Assembly (NCBI GenBank): GCA_037349105.1
Contig: JAYJMM010000032.1
Span: forward strand, 2,322,501-2,386,500
Source of the DNA: Limnomonas spitsbergensis
Taxonomy: Eukaryota > Chlorophyta > Chlorophyceae > Chlamydomonadales
Length of the DNA stretch: 64,000 nt
Direction: 5' to 3'
The notes below the pieces were generated by a model. That model did no database searches, was not told the DNA's origin, and worked only from the letters and a program-made list of their open reading frames with translations. The translations under genes were made by a program, and so were the position numbers. Shown here piece after piece: positions 21,282 to 33,383 of the stretch (position 1 is its first letter; each line of letters opens with the position of its first letter).

Positions 21282-22950
21282 ATGCTGGCCTTTGCTATCA
21301 TGCTGGTTTGCTTAGCTGGCGCCCAGCAGGCTGTTGCTGCTCCCAAGTTAGAACTTTGTGCAACCCAAGCTGACGGTAGGAGCCACTCGTTCATATGATC
21401 GCCTAGACAGGGGTAATAACAGAGGTGTGATCTATCATCAGTGGTGCCAATGAACAGGTGTACTACTATGTAGGGCACGTCCCCTGGCTCCTACGAAGCA
21501 CAAACTGGCTTTAACTTTCGTGCTACTTGTTGGGTGGCAAAATCCGGCTAAATCTATGCCGCATCGTGCCGAATTGCGCTACCTTGTATACCTTGATGAT
21601 TCACTCTTCAGCCCTGCCAATCAAGCTCCGCCATTCACACACATCTGAAGCCACTTACGTAGTTCCCCATCCTGCCCCATGATAGTAGCCCCACGTGGGT
21701 TCCATGCCCTATACATACATTATGTGCATGGCAGAGAATCTCTGGTGCATCCATGATGATGGTTATGAAAGGTGCGGACGTGGCCTACCTTGGCCAATGC
21801 CGTACTGTTCCTCAACCCTCACACAGGCCAATTGTGATTTTCTTTGTGGGGCACCTTTTCCTCTTAGCTCTTTGCTTACCTACCGTATGTATATACACTC
21901 TGTGTCGCTAGTGGCGCAAGTGTCAAGATGTTCTATGCTGTGCTGCACCTTTCCTTTGATCCGCACGTCCTTTGCTTTACGGGCCCAGCTAACTTTATTT
22001 TTTTCTCTGTGGCTCAGGTGTCAAGCTGTTCTACTGCAAGTACTGTGAGCCCTCAGTCAAAGGCTCGTTCACCTGTGTTGGAGGCGTTGATGCTGTGCCC
22101 TGCCTTCGCGATGACACGCCAGAGGTGGGTACTCTGGGTTTAAGGGCCTAACCAAGGTAGCCCAATAAGCTGCCTGACATGCGCAAAGTATATCCAAATA
22201 GGCTGCGCTATACTATGCCACCTAAACTCTATGAGAGGCGACCTAAACTCTATGAGAGGCGTCGCCTACGGCCTGCCATGGGTCAGTGGGGGGGGCCCTG
22301 GTAGGGAGGGACTTACGTCATGCACGCACCGGTATTAGACAGTTTTAATATTATTCACAGTAACAGTATTTCTGTATCTCCCCATATTTGTGATGCGATG
22401 GCTTCTCATGAGACTGCACTGTAACGCTGTTTCAGTAAAATAAAGGAATACATACTGTCACCTTCATGGGGTGTTTCGATGCTGTTGTGGGTCAATTTTT
22501 AGGTAATTTACGAATCTATAGTATTCAGGTGATTCGCTTCATGAATTTGCAGAGCATTCGATATTTATCAGGTGATCAGGGTTCGATTTTCCCCATTCAT
22601 CCTGCTTCATCTCCATACTTGCCACGGGCTTCATAAACGGCATGTCAAGCACTTTGCAGTGGCCTTTGAATTCCAGAGGAGTCCTGGTTTGCACTACTGT
22701 CCCCCGCTCTGCCACCTAAGCCCCCCTTGACACCAACTTGATTGTAAACCTCATTTCATCTCCTCCTCCGCAGCAAGAACGTGCCGCGGGCTTCATAAGA
22801 ACCATGGACACCTGCGAGTCCCTCGGTGCCGCCCCTCCAGCCTCTCCCACCGATTGCCCTGCCGAGCTCAACACTACAGTAGATTCAGCCAGCTTCCCGG
22901 GCACCTTGAAGCTCAAAACTCCAACGCCCTATGAGCGACTCTGTGGCTGA
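21282..22950 (+). CDS. Small secreted cysteine-rich protein, function unknown
   Basis: I do not recognise the family. Three exons join in frame: 21282-21375, 22018-22124, 22774-22950 (stop at 22948-22950), giving about 125 aa. The N-terminus is a classic signal peptide: MLAFAIMLVCLAGAQQAVAA, with an Ala-x-Ala-like cleavage region. The mature part has eight cysteines spread over all three exons (LELC, YCKYC, FTC, VPC, DTC, TDC and a terminal RLCG). It has no transmembrane helix after the signal. It is probably exported and disulfide-bonded. Donor and acceptor sites are GT-AG (ctcag and ccgcag acceptors). Degraded copies of the exon-2 acceptor (about 21898-21940) and exon-3 start (about 22615-22650) lie upstream of each, the same pattern seen in the other genes, which supports these exons. 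The frame alone is weak evidence because the exons are short. Confidence 0.6.
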
Positions 22951-22974
22951 GCTTGATTTAGCTGGCAGAAACAG

Positions 22975-23024
22975 GTGAGGGGACCTCGCTGCTTCTGCTA
23001 GCAGAAGCAGCGAGGTCTCCTCAC
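22975..23024. repeat. 24-bp near-perfect hairpin 25 nt after the secreted-protein stop
   Basis: Arm 22975-22998 (gtgaggggacctcgctgctt ctgc) pairs with 23001-23024 across a 2-nt loop. The only imperfection is a G-T pair. It would lie in the 3' untranslated region and could act in 3'-end processing or mRNA stability, or be a palindromic insertion scar. Confidence 0.9.
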
Positions 23025-23409
23025 TACGCGGAGAGACACGAAGTGGAGGGTATTTTTGGGGTCCCTCCAAAGTACTAGTTGTTAAACAGGATGCTTGGAC
23101 GTAGTTGTATGCTTAATTGAGGGTTGAGGGTTCAGACTTTTCCAAGCACTGAATCACTGGTGTATTGGTGTTGTTTAAGTTGTTGAGGGCGCTGCCCGAT
23201 TATGAACAGCAGTCGTTGACGCTATCTATGTGTAAGGTGACATTACATGCAGATTTGTTGCTTTCAAAACTTAGATTTTTGGTCTAGGAAGGCGTTTCGA
23301 GGTTGGTATTTGCGCGGGTGGTATGAAGGGTGTAGATCCGACCAGCTGTTAGTTGGACTCATCCCGCGTCCAAGCAACATGACAAATAAAACTTGGCACC
23401 CTCGAGGCA

Positions 23410-23453
23410 GAGCCTTTCTTAGCAGGGCCTAGAGGTGTAATATCATTGACATG
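23410..23453 (+). repeat. Dispersed GAGGTGTAATGTCATTGAC repeat, copy 4
   Basis: agagcctttcttagcagggc then ctagaggtgtaatatcattg and acatg. A good match to copy 1, 4.7 kb away. Confidence 0.7.
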
Positions 23454-24249
23454 CATTTCACTACCACGGTTTTGAATTGTATTTGTACCTGCTTGGTGCC
23501 CAGTACCGGTAAATGAAGCCATGCTCATCAAGGCTCGGCATAAGTCAGATCTTCGACAGTCGTGGATCGAGACTACACGCATGTTATGAGCAATGAGCCA
23601 ATGAAAACGCCGAAGCATGTCTTGAGGAATAAGGGGGCAGCAGCCATGATTGACGTCATCTTTCGAAACATTCCACACCGGGGCATTCCATACTACTTGT
23701 GTCCATCGTAATTTCCACACTGAGTGGACCTCATCACGCACATTTAAAAACACTATCCCGTGAGGGATTCTCGTGTTCAACGGACACAAGGTGTGAAAGA
23801 AATAGATGAGGTCATCTTTTAGGACTAGCCTGCTTTGTACCCTGTATATATGTGATGTGCAGGATGACTCGCTGTGGTACAAATGGTGTGCGGTGCAAAG
23901 GGTTTGACGCCATGTTTGTCTTAGTGGTTTCTGTCGGTGAGTGTAGGCGTTGTGTCACCCTGTGCGTGTCACTATGCTTCTGGATCATCGAGCAAGACGC
24001 AGTACCATGTTTTTCTGTTTTCGACTTCGAGGCCACCCTCCTAGCCGCCCGCCCTTCGCCGCCGGTCAGCCCATGGCACCCTCATGGCGGGCTGCCTTAA
24101 TCCACCTAAGGCCCGAGGGGGAGCAAATCTTGATCGGTCTACAGGCACAGGCAGACAGGCTCAGGCAGCATTGCCGACACCGAGCATGGGGCCTCCCGTC
24201 GGAGACCAGGAGGTAGCTGAAATTTAGCTTAAACATAACTGAACTAGGG

Positions 24250-24465
24250 TAACCTGGGCCAGGAAAATGGAGCCTGGGAAGCCTGAGCTTGAGAAATTGA
24301 GCAAGAAAAAACGAAGACTGAGAAATCTGAGCCAGGGAAGACCAAGCCAGGAAAGATTGAGTCAGGGAAATCTGGGTCAAGAAAAACGCAGCCAGGAAAA
24401 GAGAGTCAGGAAAAACAGCGCCAGGGAAAATAAAACCAGGAAAAACGGAGCCAGGGTAAACCTGA
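24250..24465 (+). repeat. About 17-bp degenerate tandem repeat
   Basis: More than ten degenerate units of the form gagccaggaaaaacgga or gccagggaaaatc. Confidence 0.85.
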
Positions 24466-25662
24466 CCCCTATCACATTGTTGCTTGCCCGCAGGCGAGGC
24501 CCAATACGCCCCAGTGACAACCGGGAGCCAACCCAGCTGTACCATCCTCCGGCAGTGGCGGGCAGGCGCATGGAACCCAGCGATCCAGACGGGGAGAGAG
24601 AGATGACCATTTGTTGGGTTCGATCCCTCAACCTTTGGATATGAGTGCCATCAGTGTTGTGTCCTGGTTGCTTACCTGCCAGATTATTTAATAGCTCTGC
24701 TGCCTCAAGTAGGCAAACCAGCAATTACCAGCAGGAATATCAGGTTACCAGCACGGGTTACCAGGGTGCACAAGTAGACCTAGCCAGACTTCGGATGCTT
24801 CGCGTCAGCAATCGAGATACTAGTAGCCTGGGGCTAAGGGCTACATCTGTAATTAATTGTATTAAGTGAGATACTGGTGCCTTGGGGTTTACAATTACCT
24901 CTTCATTGAATCAATTGAGATTCAAGCAAGATCTTGGTGCCAAATTGTGCCAAAACGGACCGGAACTATGCCAGCCTTGCAACATGGTGGTGTCAAGTAA
25001 CGGAACTGGCACAGGCCTACACAACCAGTCTCGGAAGCGATGCAGTGAAGCATCCCATCACCTACGGTCTGGCAGTCGCTTTTACAGGACCGTGTACAGC
25101 CTGATGTCCCGCAACGGTAATGCGTCGAAGGCATGAAGTGCAGTACGTGTGTGGGATTCGTTGACCGCAGGGATGACGAAACGAGCCAGCTACTGAAGAC
25201 GTCATGGCCACTCCATGGAGGCATCAACCCACCCAAGTCATGACCCTCGGCAACCAAGCGTTCAAAAGCTTCAGATCTCAATAGCGTTACAGTGAAGCAC
25301 GTAGATGTAGGGACTTAGCCTCGATTGAAATGCAGACGTTTCAGACCAGAAAGAAGGAAAACATGCCGTAGCGTGACTTTAAAGAGAGGAGGAAAGGAAA
25401 GGAAAGGACATGGCGTAGAGAATGGCTTTAATCAGGAATACAGGAAATGCCGTGCGGTTGGCTTCAGGTATTGTGCCACCCGTTGTTTGATGGGAAACAG
25501 TTGAGCGATGGCGAGCGCGCACGGTACCCCGCTAGTCCACACTTTGAACATTAAATGCCTGGTGAAGAATGACCCCCAGGCGATAACGATTTACTCGCGC
25601 TCTAACCAGTGTTAGAGCGAGCGTTTCTCCTGATCACAACTCAGTAAAAAAGCAGTCGAGAA

Positions 25663-28600
25663 ATGCCTTTGTGTCGCCATAACACGCAACCCGCTGCTCG
25701 CAGCACTCATCGAGGAAGTTCAGCAAGACCAGGGCCCAGGGCCGATGCTCCCTCGAGCATGGCACCAAAAGCCACGAGCGCGTCGCGATCCCAGATCTCC
25801 GCGACGATGCTTCGAGAGGCCTCCCCCGTCGAGGTGCCCGTCCAAGCGGATTTGCACGACGGGGTTGTCGAGCTGGAACGGTACCCCCCATGGGAGGGTC
25901 CCCCCCAGACCGTGTGGGCTTACTACGACCGCATTTTCCATGCACCCTCCGCGCAAGAAGAAACCCACCCTCTGCAAGAATACTCCGAGAACAACCCTGA
26001 AGCATTCAAACGTAGGCCGTCCAGAGGAGCTGCTACTGCTCCCCCTGCTGCCCTCCCCCGCTCCCGAACCACCCTCCCATCTCGCGCTGCTGCGCTCCCC
26101 ACCTTATCACCGGCTATAAACATAAACACAGCACAGCAGCTATCCCAGATCCCCCTTGAGGCCTCCTCATCCAAAGCTGCATCGGTCACCAGCAGCGGAC
26201 GCCAGTTCCGGTCCAAATCAACTCCACCCGGCATGCCTGGAGCGATGCGGCTCACTGCCCAGTCCCGGTCCATCCCCTCCCAACAGCAAAGACAGCTGCA
26301 GCAGCAACAGAAGCAGCAGCAGCAGCATTCCATGCTTGAAGAGTTCCATGCAGGGCAAGCCCATGCATCAGTTGCAGCAGCAGGGCATCGCATCACGAGG
26401 GAGGAGGAGCAGTCGTACTGCAGGATCCTGCAGGTGTGCAGATCTAGATCCCTCATGGATCTACACTGCCCTGGCTGGTTTTTGTTGGGGATCAGTGAAT
26501 TGGATGGCCCAGGGGGTGTGCATCTCTAGAGTGCACCTGACCAGGGGGGACCCACGAGCGCTTTGCGGCGGCCGTGCAGACCCGGGATGGTTCTCCTGGG
26601 CACTTCATCTTTCTTTTTCTGTGCATGGGTCGGCCCTTTGATATATGGTTGCATGGCTTGTACATTTGGCACATTACGTGCAAAGGTTATATTTGGCGCA
26701 TGGGGTGCATGGGTCGTTAATTTGGCGCATGGGGTGCATGGGTCGTTTATTTGGCGCATGGGGTGCATGGGTCGTTTATTTGGCGCATGGGGTGCATGGA
26801 TCGTTTATTTGGCGCATGTGATGCACGGGTCGTTTATTAGGTGCATGGGGTGCATGGGTCGTTTATTAGGCGCATGTGATGCATGGGTCGTTTATTTGGC
26901 GCATGGGGTGCATGGGTTGTTTATTTGGCGCATGGGGTGCATGGGTCGTTTATTTGGCGCATGGGGTGCATGGGTCGTTTATTTGGCGCATGAGGTACAT
27001 GGGTCGTTTATTTGGCGCATGGGGTGCATGGCTGGTCCACTTGGGCAGACAGGCAGCTACCGGTATGCGGTGGGGTGCAGACATACCTGACAAGTTCCTC
27101 GCTCTCGTTCATGGAGTGCATGGGTTATTGTGGACCTGACTACCATTTCCTCGCACTCACACATGTGGTGGATGGGTTGGCCCTGACCCGCACCTCTCCC
27201 TCCTCACCCTCCCTTTCCCTTCTTCCCTCGCACAGGAAGCGAAGCATCTGCACAGCACTGAGGAGAGCCTGACCAGGTCCCTCCGCCGCCTGCCCAGCCT
27301 GGAGCAGCTGACAGCTGCAGCGGGCATGCCAGACCCCAGCTACGCCTCCTTCGTGCTGCAGGCGGCACCGCACGCACACCGCCAGCTGTCACACGGCTTC
27401 CGGAGCTACATCGCATCCCAGGTATGAATTTCGAATTATTTTTTAGCAGTGGAACCCCCGGCCTTGAACCCTGATAGTTTTCAAGTCTTGCTGATGAGGC
27501 ATCCTTTTCATTTTGTAGTCTCTTGAAATATGGAGTGGTTTGTAATGACCTGCTTTTCAATCAATAATCACTGATTTATTCAGACATCGCTGATATTAAA
27601 TATAAGATTTTAAATCTTTAGTTTTTTGTCATCTTAAATCTCTGATTTTAAATTATACTGTAGGTGTCTGATTGTAAATCGTAAATTTCTGATGAGCAGG
27701 CATCACAATTTTCTGCATATGGAGATCCTGATACGAGTCATTGCCTTGAATGCCCTGAGTTACAAAGCCTGTCAGACGAGACTGTGTCATCCCCTCTTAA
27801 GATGAGCCCTCTACCTTCACAGCAGTGTCTTCTCCTCTCCCCCTTTCCCTGCCTCCACTCTTGGACTTCGTCCGCTTCGCCATTCCCCCTAAACCCTTCG
27901 ACCCTGCCCGCACCTTAACTCTATCCATACCTCAACCATCAAACCTAAACTGTTAACCCTATTCATACCCCAATCCTAAACCCGATCCGTACCTGAACCC
28001 TACCCATACCTTAACCCTTAACCATATCCAAACCTCAACCCTGTGTCCCTGTCCACCACTCAATGTTGCCCACTGTGATATCTCAACCTGCCCACTTTCA
28101 TGTATGATCTGACTGTCGACCTCCCCTGAAGGACCCATCCTTCAAAACCCTGAAACCTTGAACCCTCATCCCCTGGCAAGCCCACATCATCATCAGACCC
28201 TTAACCCTTTAAACCCTGATCCCCTGGCAGGCCCGCAGCATCATCGGCGGCGCCATGTCAGTCCAGTCACTCAGCGAACCCGGTGACAAGACGCGGCAGG
28301 CCGGGGCTGGCGGCCGCAGCAATGGCGGCACCGGACGTACGATCCAACAGATGGACGACATGATGCTGGCGGGCCTGGAGGGTCTGTTGCAAGCCGCGTA
28401 CCGATTCAGGGTGGGTCAAAATTACGAAGCGGAAGAAGAAGGGGAGGAGGGATACAGCAGCGGTGTGCCGCCAGTCGATCCCATGTCCTCTGGCTCCTCG
28501 TCAACGTCGTCGTCGTCGTCGTCCCCCTTGTATCTCACGGATGCCGGTCTAAGAAGAAGAGGAGGCGGGAGCACAGGCGGGAGGAGTCTGCGGTTCATCA

Positions 28601-31600
28601 CGTTTGCGCACTTTTACGTCCGGAAGTACATCATGGCAGCCATCAAAGACGCAACGTACAATCAGGTAGGATGGCAGCCCGTGCACGCAAGCATATGCAG
28701 GCAGGTCCATACACGTTTAAATTATGCATGATCCATGCATGCAGGCCAATGCGTGACCCAGGCACGCAGGCCCATGCACACGCACGCAGGCCCAGTACAC
28801 GCATGACCCCATGCAATCAGGTCCATTTACACGAGCCCATGCATCCAGGCCCATGCACACAGATCCATACATCCAGGCGAGCGGGTCTGTACATCATTGT
28901 CCTGCAGATCTTCCTCTCTCAACGCACCTTACCCTGAACCCCTTGATACTGAACTCTGAACTTTAACCCTGAACCCTTGACTTTTGACCTTGACCCTGAA
29001 CACTGAACCTGAGTTAAACCCCTAGACCCTTAACCTTTGACCTGAACCCTTAACCCCTGACCTGAAACCTGCACCCTGAAGGTATTCATCCCGCGGCGCA
29101 CGCTGGACCTGAAAAGCAGCGTTCAGCGCGCGGCTAAGCACCTGCGCAGCGCAGCCGCCTCGTCCTCGTCCTCCTTTGGGGCGGACCAGCAGCTGGTGGC
29201 CAAGGGAGCTGGTGCCTCCGTGGCGGCTATCGCCAAGCACCTCAAAATCAGTGAGGCTGCAGTGCGAGATTGTCAGGTGAGGGGTATGAATGTGTGATGA
29301 AGTCTACAGCGATTGTCAGGCGAGTAATTGTTTAAGCCTGGCCCGTGTGGTGCTGGTTTGCGTATAAAATGAATACGGTCCTGGGTTACAGAAGATGGTT
29401 TAGTGAACATTGAGGCTTTGCTAGTCAAGCAGTTACATAGTTAGGCATTTAAGTAGAAAGGCAGTTAGGTAATTAAGCAGTTCAGCAGTTAAGCAGTTAA
29501 GTAAATACGATGAAGGTCTCTGAAGATTTGATTTCCTTACCTTGGGTGAACATTGTTTAATTATAGGAAGCTGCCTTGGGGGCACAAAATCAACTTTCTC
29601 CGACTGAAACCTAGCGCAGTCGATCCGCCGATAACAGTGCCTTTGTGCAGCGGTTACACTGAAGTAATTTTGAGAACACGGGAAGTCGTATCACATCTCC
29701 AGGAAGTAAAAAATGAAAGCCGATCAGTAGGATTCAATGGTCCTGCGAAGGGTGAAGTGGATTTAGTGAAGATGTAGTCAATAAGGATGCCCAATGTTTT
29801 AATTATTGTAATATCAGTCTCAACTGGCGTCCACTAGGGTCCTTGAACGTGAAAATGCTTAGGAGAAAGTTGCCTGGTAAATCAAAATGGTGGACCCGAA
29901 CTTACGTGACGGCCGTATTTAGAGCGGTAGGTGAAGGCAGTGAAGGTGTAGTGAACACCCAATGCGCATCGCTTCTTTTTTCGTGACCCAGCTACGCGCC
30001 AGCTACTCTCTGATTTCTGGCCAGAGGCCCCAGTTGTGGCCGGCCAAACTGCCTTGGACACCAGTCGTAGGCCGGTCCTGATTTGGTCTCAATCAGGCCT
30101 TTGATGGCCGCAGGGCGGCCTGCCGAAGGTGGATTGTTAGCCGGGAAAAGAAATCCACCAATACTGGAATGGAGGAGTCCTTGGTGTAGGTTAAATGAAT
30201 GTGGTACAGATTGGGTCAACAGGACGCTGCTTTCGTCAAGGTTCCGCATTTAGGGAGCTGGGCCTCGCATAGTGCCCTAACCAGGCGACTCGGGCGATAT
30301 CGCCGATATGCCAACATAGATTCTCTGATTGCTGCACTTGCAGCCAGAGCCCTCCTTAATTTGCGAAAGTTATTGCAATTGATCATGATGGTAGTTACAA
30401 CACACCTGAATATACTTCCAACCAACACTTCAAAAAAATGCATCATAATTTCTCTCGTCACTCTGTGTGCCCCCCTGCACCCTTAGGCGGTGGATTCCTC
30501 CTCGCATGTGGTGGGACTCGATCCAGGTGGATCTGATGCCAACCCTTATGAGGACGTGCAAATGGCCAAGGTGAGGGGGAGGGGTGAAGAGAAGCAAGGG
30601 GGGGAAGAGGAAGAAGGGGTGGATGGAGGGGAGGCTGAGGGGAGGCTGCTAGGGGGGGGAGAGGGAGGGGAGGAAGAGGAAGGGGGGAGGAGGGAGGGGG
30701 GGGGGAGGAGGGGAAAGAAGAAAAGGGGGAGAGGGAGGTAAGTGCCAGGCGGGTGTGAGGGAGGGGGGTGGGAAGTGTGTGTGAGGTTGGGATGCAGGCT
30801 CCTATGAGACACTTGTGTGAGAGAGGAGAGAGACAGAGGACAGACGGGCGCCCAGGCTAAAGGCCCTTGTCCTGTTTTTTTCCTAGATCCTGCTGATGCT
30901 CCGTTTAAGTTTTTGCCTTTTCTCCTGTTTCCCTATTTTTTCTCAGGAGATGGATCGTTTCAACCACCACGAGGCGGAGGGATCCTCCATGGGGAGAAGC
31001 TCGGGAGCGCCGTCCGGCTTTTCGGCAAATGAGGGCGGCGGCAGTGGAGCCTCCACTGGGGCAGGTGCGGGGTGGACCGGGTTGTGTGTAGGGCTATGTA
31101 GAGAAAATAAATAAACATTTCGTGTGTGACTGTGTTTCAACGACTACATGAATGAAGATTTTTTTGTGACCTTGTAGGGGAAACTAAATAAACAAGCATT
31201 GCATGTATGACTGAAGAAAAGGCGAGCATCTTGTGTGTGACTCGGTATGTTTGGCTGGAGTACCTGTGGCATGTTGAGTGTGAGGGGTGGCCTTAATTGG
31301 AAAACATGGGGAAGCAGGTGGGGGGGGGAGGAGGGACGTCTGCTGGTTTGAAGGGGGGGGGAGGAGGAGGGAGGTCTGCTGGTTTGAAGGGGGGGGGGAG
31401 AGACTGTCTAGAGGACGAGGGGGGGGGGCGGGGGAGGTTTGCTGGTCTGAAGGGGGGGGGGGAGTGAGGGGAGGTACTGTCTAGATGGCGCAGGGGGGGG
31501 GGGGGGGTGAGCAGCGCAGAAGGTCAGGGCAACAGCTTAGTGGCACGAGAGCAGCGCAGGAGGGAGAATAATTACCGGCCACTGGGGTTTGATGTTAAGT

Positions 31601-33383
31601 TCTCTGACAGCTATGCTGCTTGGAGCTGGCTATTGACGGGCAAGGTGCCGCAGGGCAGCCACGCAACTTAATCCCTTGAGCCTGAAACCTTAACCCTGCT
31701 CTCAATTCATCTGGCATGTCCTTCCCTAATGCTGCTGTTAGGTGGTGGGCGTGGTGCCGCAGAGCGGTGACGCTACTTTAACCTAGGAAACCTGAGCCCT
31801 ATTCGCAAGTCCTAATTGATCTGGCATGTAGTGCCCTGCTGCTGCTGCTGTTAGGTGGTGGGCGCGGTGTGGATGGTGTGGCTGCCTTGTAGCCGCCACG
31901 CAACCTAAAACACAAAACCCTGAAACCCTCACTCATTTCTTTCGCTGCTGCTGCTGACAGGTGGTGGGCGTGGTGCGTAGGGTGTGGCTACCACAGATCA
32001 GCTATGCAACTTAAACCCTCAACTCTGAAACGTGAACCCGTGTCTTACCCTAATGCTGCTGCTGGCAGGTGGTGGGCGCGGTGCGGAAGGTGTGGCTGCT
32101 GCTGATGTGGCGCACCAGCGGCTGCAGGCGCTGCTGCTGGGTGTCATGAAGGCACGCGAGGCCTGGGTGCTGACCAAGACCATGGGACTGTGCAGGTGAG
32201 GGGGCAGTCGGCAGGGCAGTCAGCAGGCTGCGACTGATGGCAGGGGCTGGGGGGATCTAGCGGGGGAGGGGGATGAGAGGAAGGGAAGGGGGGGGGGGCT
32301 GCTTACCTAGACCATGGTGCTGGGCAAGTGAGGAGGCAGTCAGCAGGAAGTCAACAGGCTGGGAGAGAAGTGGGGGGAGATGGCGGGGGCAGGAGAGGGA
32401 GCAGGAGGCAGGGGCTCACCAAGACCAAGGTGTTGGGCAGTCAACAGGTTGGGAGAGAAGGCAAGGGGCAGGGGGGATAGCGGGGCCGGTGAAGGGTGAG
32501 GGGAGGGTGCTGACTTTGACCTTGGGGTTGATGAGCGGGCAGTCGACAGGCTGGGAGAGAAGGTAATGGGGGGGGGGGAGGGGGAGGGGGCCGACCAAGG
32601 CCTTGGTGCTGGGCAGGTGAGCAGGCAGTCGGTAGGCTGGAAAAGAAGGCAAAGGGGGGATAGCAGGGGAGGGAAAGGGGGAAGAGGGGAGGGTGCTCAC
32701 TAAGACCGAGGGGCTGGGCAGGTGATCAGGCATTCAGCAGGTTGAAAGTGCAGGCAAGCTTGGGGGGGGGATTGGGGTGGAGATAGCGTGGGCGGGTGAG
32801 GAGGGAGGTGGAGGGAGGAGACCTGGGTGCTGACCAAGACCTTGGGGAATGTGAGGGAGGGGTACGAGGGTGGGGAGAGCAGGCAAGCAGTGGGGGGAAG
32901 GGGGTGCGGGGGCGGGCATGTGAGGGACGGGGGGCCTGAGGGGGGGTACCTTGTGGTACTTGTATGTGAGTGCCATGTAGCTCGTGTGCAGCTTGTTTGC
33001 AGCTTTTGTACTGCTTGTGCGCAGCGTTTGTACAGCTTGCTGCTTTTGTACACCACGAATGTCTGTGTGGGTGGGCAAGGGGCTGATCATGGCCCGGTAG
33101 GATACTGGAATATATATAATTATGGGCGGGTTAACTGGGGTGGTCAGCCCTCACTCGTTTCACTCTTACCCACACTGTTGATCACACTTGCGTGGCTTGT
33201 CACACTTGTCTTAGGGATGGTGCTGACGGTGTTTCGACGTACGCCCTGGCCGAGGAGCTGGGCATGACGCGGCAGGGCGTTGACCGCTTGAAGAAAAAGG
33301 CGTTGGATCGGTTGAGGGAGGCATGCCATGTGAATGCTGAGCTGGCAGACACTCTAGAGGAGGTGTGCGCTGAGCTGGCTTGA
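25663..33383 (+). CDS. Plastid RNA polymerase sigma-70 family factor
   Basis: Nuclear-encoded bacterial-type sigma factor, expected to direct the plastid-encoded RNA polymerase to promoters. Exons: 25663-26433, 27236-27421, 28231-28665, 29082-29276, 30487-30570, 30947-31064, 32069-32195, 33215-33383; together 2085 nt, 694 aa, frame intact. The N-terminal about 240 residues are Arg/Ser/Ala/Pro/Gln-rich, starting MPLCRHNTQPAARS, as expected of a transit peptide plus linker. Region 1.2 is ITREEEQSYCRILQ (about 244). Region 2 is LAGLEGLLQAAYRF (about 365) then LRFITFAHFYVRKYIMAAI (about 439). Region 3 is VFIPRRTLDLKS then VAAIAKHLKISEAAVRD. Region 4 is REAWVLTKTMGL then TYALAEELGMTRQGVDRLKK and ALDRLREAC, a helix-turn-helix for the -35 element. 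A Ser/Gly/Glu-rich insert of about 58 residues splits regions 2.2 and 2.3; it is flanked by AGG|GTGGGT and cacag|GCGGG, so it could be a retained in-frame intron. I chose the first in-frame ATG of the exon. Confidence 0.9.
26690..27032 (+). repeat. 30-bp minisatellite in sigma intron 1
   Basis: About eleven units of gcatggggtgcatgggtcgt ttatttggc with few substitutions. Long open frames here are repeat artefacts. Confidence 0.95.
28675..28885 (+). repeat. Degenerate CAGGCCCATGCAC repeats
   Basis: Short irregular units (caggcccatgcacac, aggtccatacacg) follow the donor at 28666 and appear to be a donor-proximal repeat. Confidence 0.5.
30575..30740 (+). repeat. G-rich purine tract in sigma intron 5
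   Basis: An almost pure A/G run (ggggaggaagaggaagg-type) starts right after the donor at 30571. It is low complexity, and its open frames are artefacts. Confidence 0.85.
31310..31510 (+). repeat. G-run repeat in sigma intron 6
   Basis: Three to four units of ggtctgctggtttgaagggg ggggg with G-runs of 8 or more. Potential G-quadruplex cluster on the sense strand. Confidence 0.85.
31600..32068 (+). repeat. Acceptor copies before sigma exon 7
   Basis: The real acceptor/exon start (ctgctgctggcag|gtggtgggcgcggtgcgga) is preceded by copies at about 31733, 31848 and 31955, and a weaker one near 31610. Each keeps ctgctgctg, an AG and gtggtgggcg. The period is about 105-115 bp. Confidence 0.9.
32270..32870 (+). 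repeat. Donor copies after sigma exon 7
   Basis: The exon end (gtgctgaccaagaccatggg then actgtgcag|gtgag) recurs at about 32300, 32415, 32508, 32590, 32695 and 32826, with cagtcagcaggctggga linkers. Several copies retain gggcaggtgag or gggcaagtgag donors. Confidence 0.9.

Larger units (their letters stand above)
22951..25662. other. Intergenic: hairpin and repeats, no supported gene
   Basis: Between the secreted-protein gene and the sigma gene I see no convincing exon. An open frame around 23950-24216 has no recognisable feature. Repeats within it are listed separately. Confidence 0.55.

Noticed and set aside
23950..24216. 88-codon frame rich in Arg/Pro
   Set aside because: No ATG at a sensible place, no domain, no splice support.
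24610..24640. Possible tRNA B-box (ggttcgatccc)
   Set aside because: No A-box or acceptor stem at the right spacing on either strand.
26563..27139. Open frames of 87-175 codons with GAWGAWVVYLAHG repeats
   Set aside because: They translate the 30-bp minisatellite in sigma intron 1.
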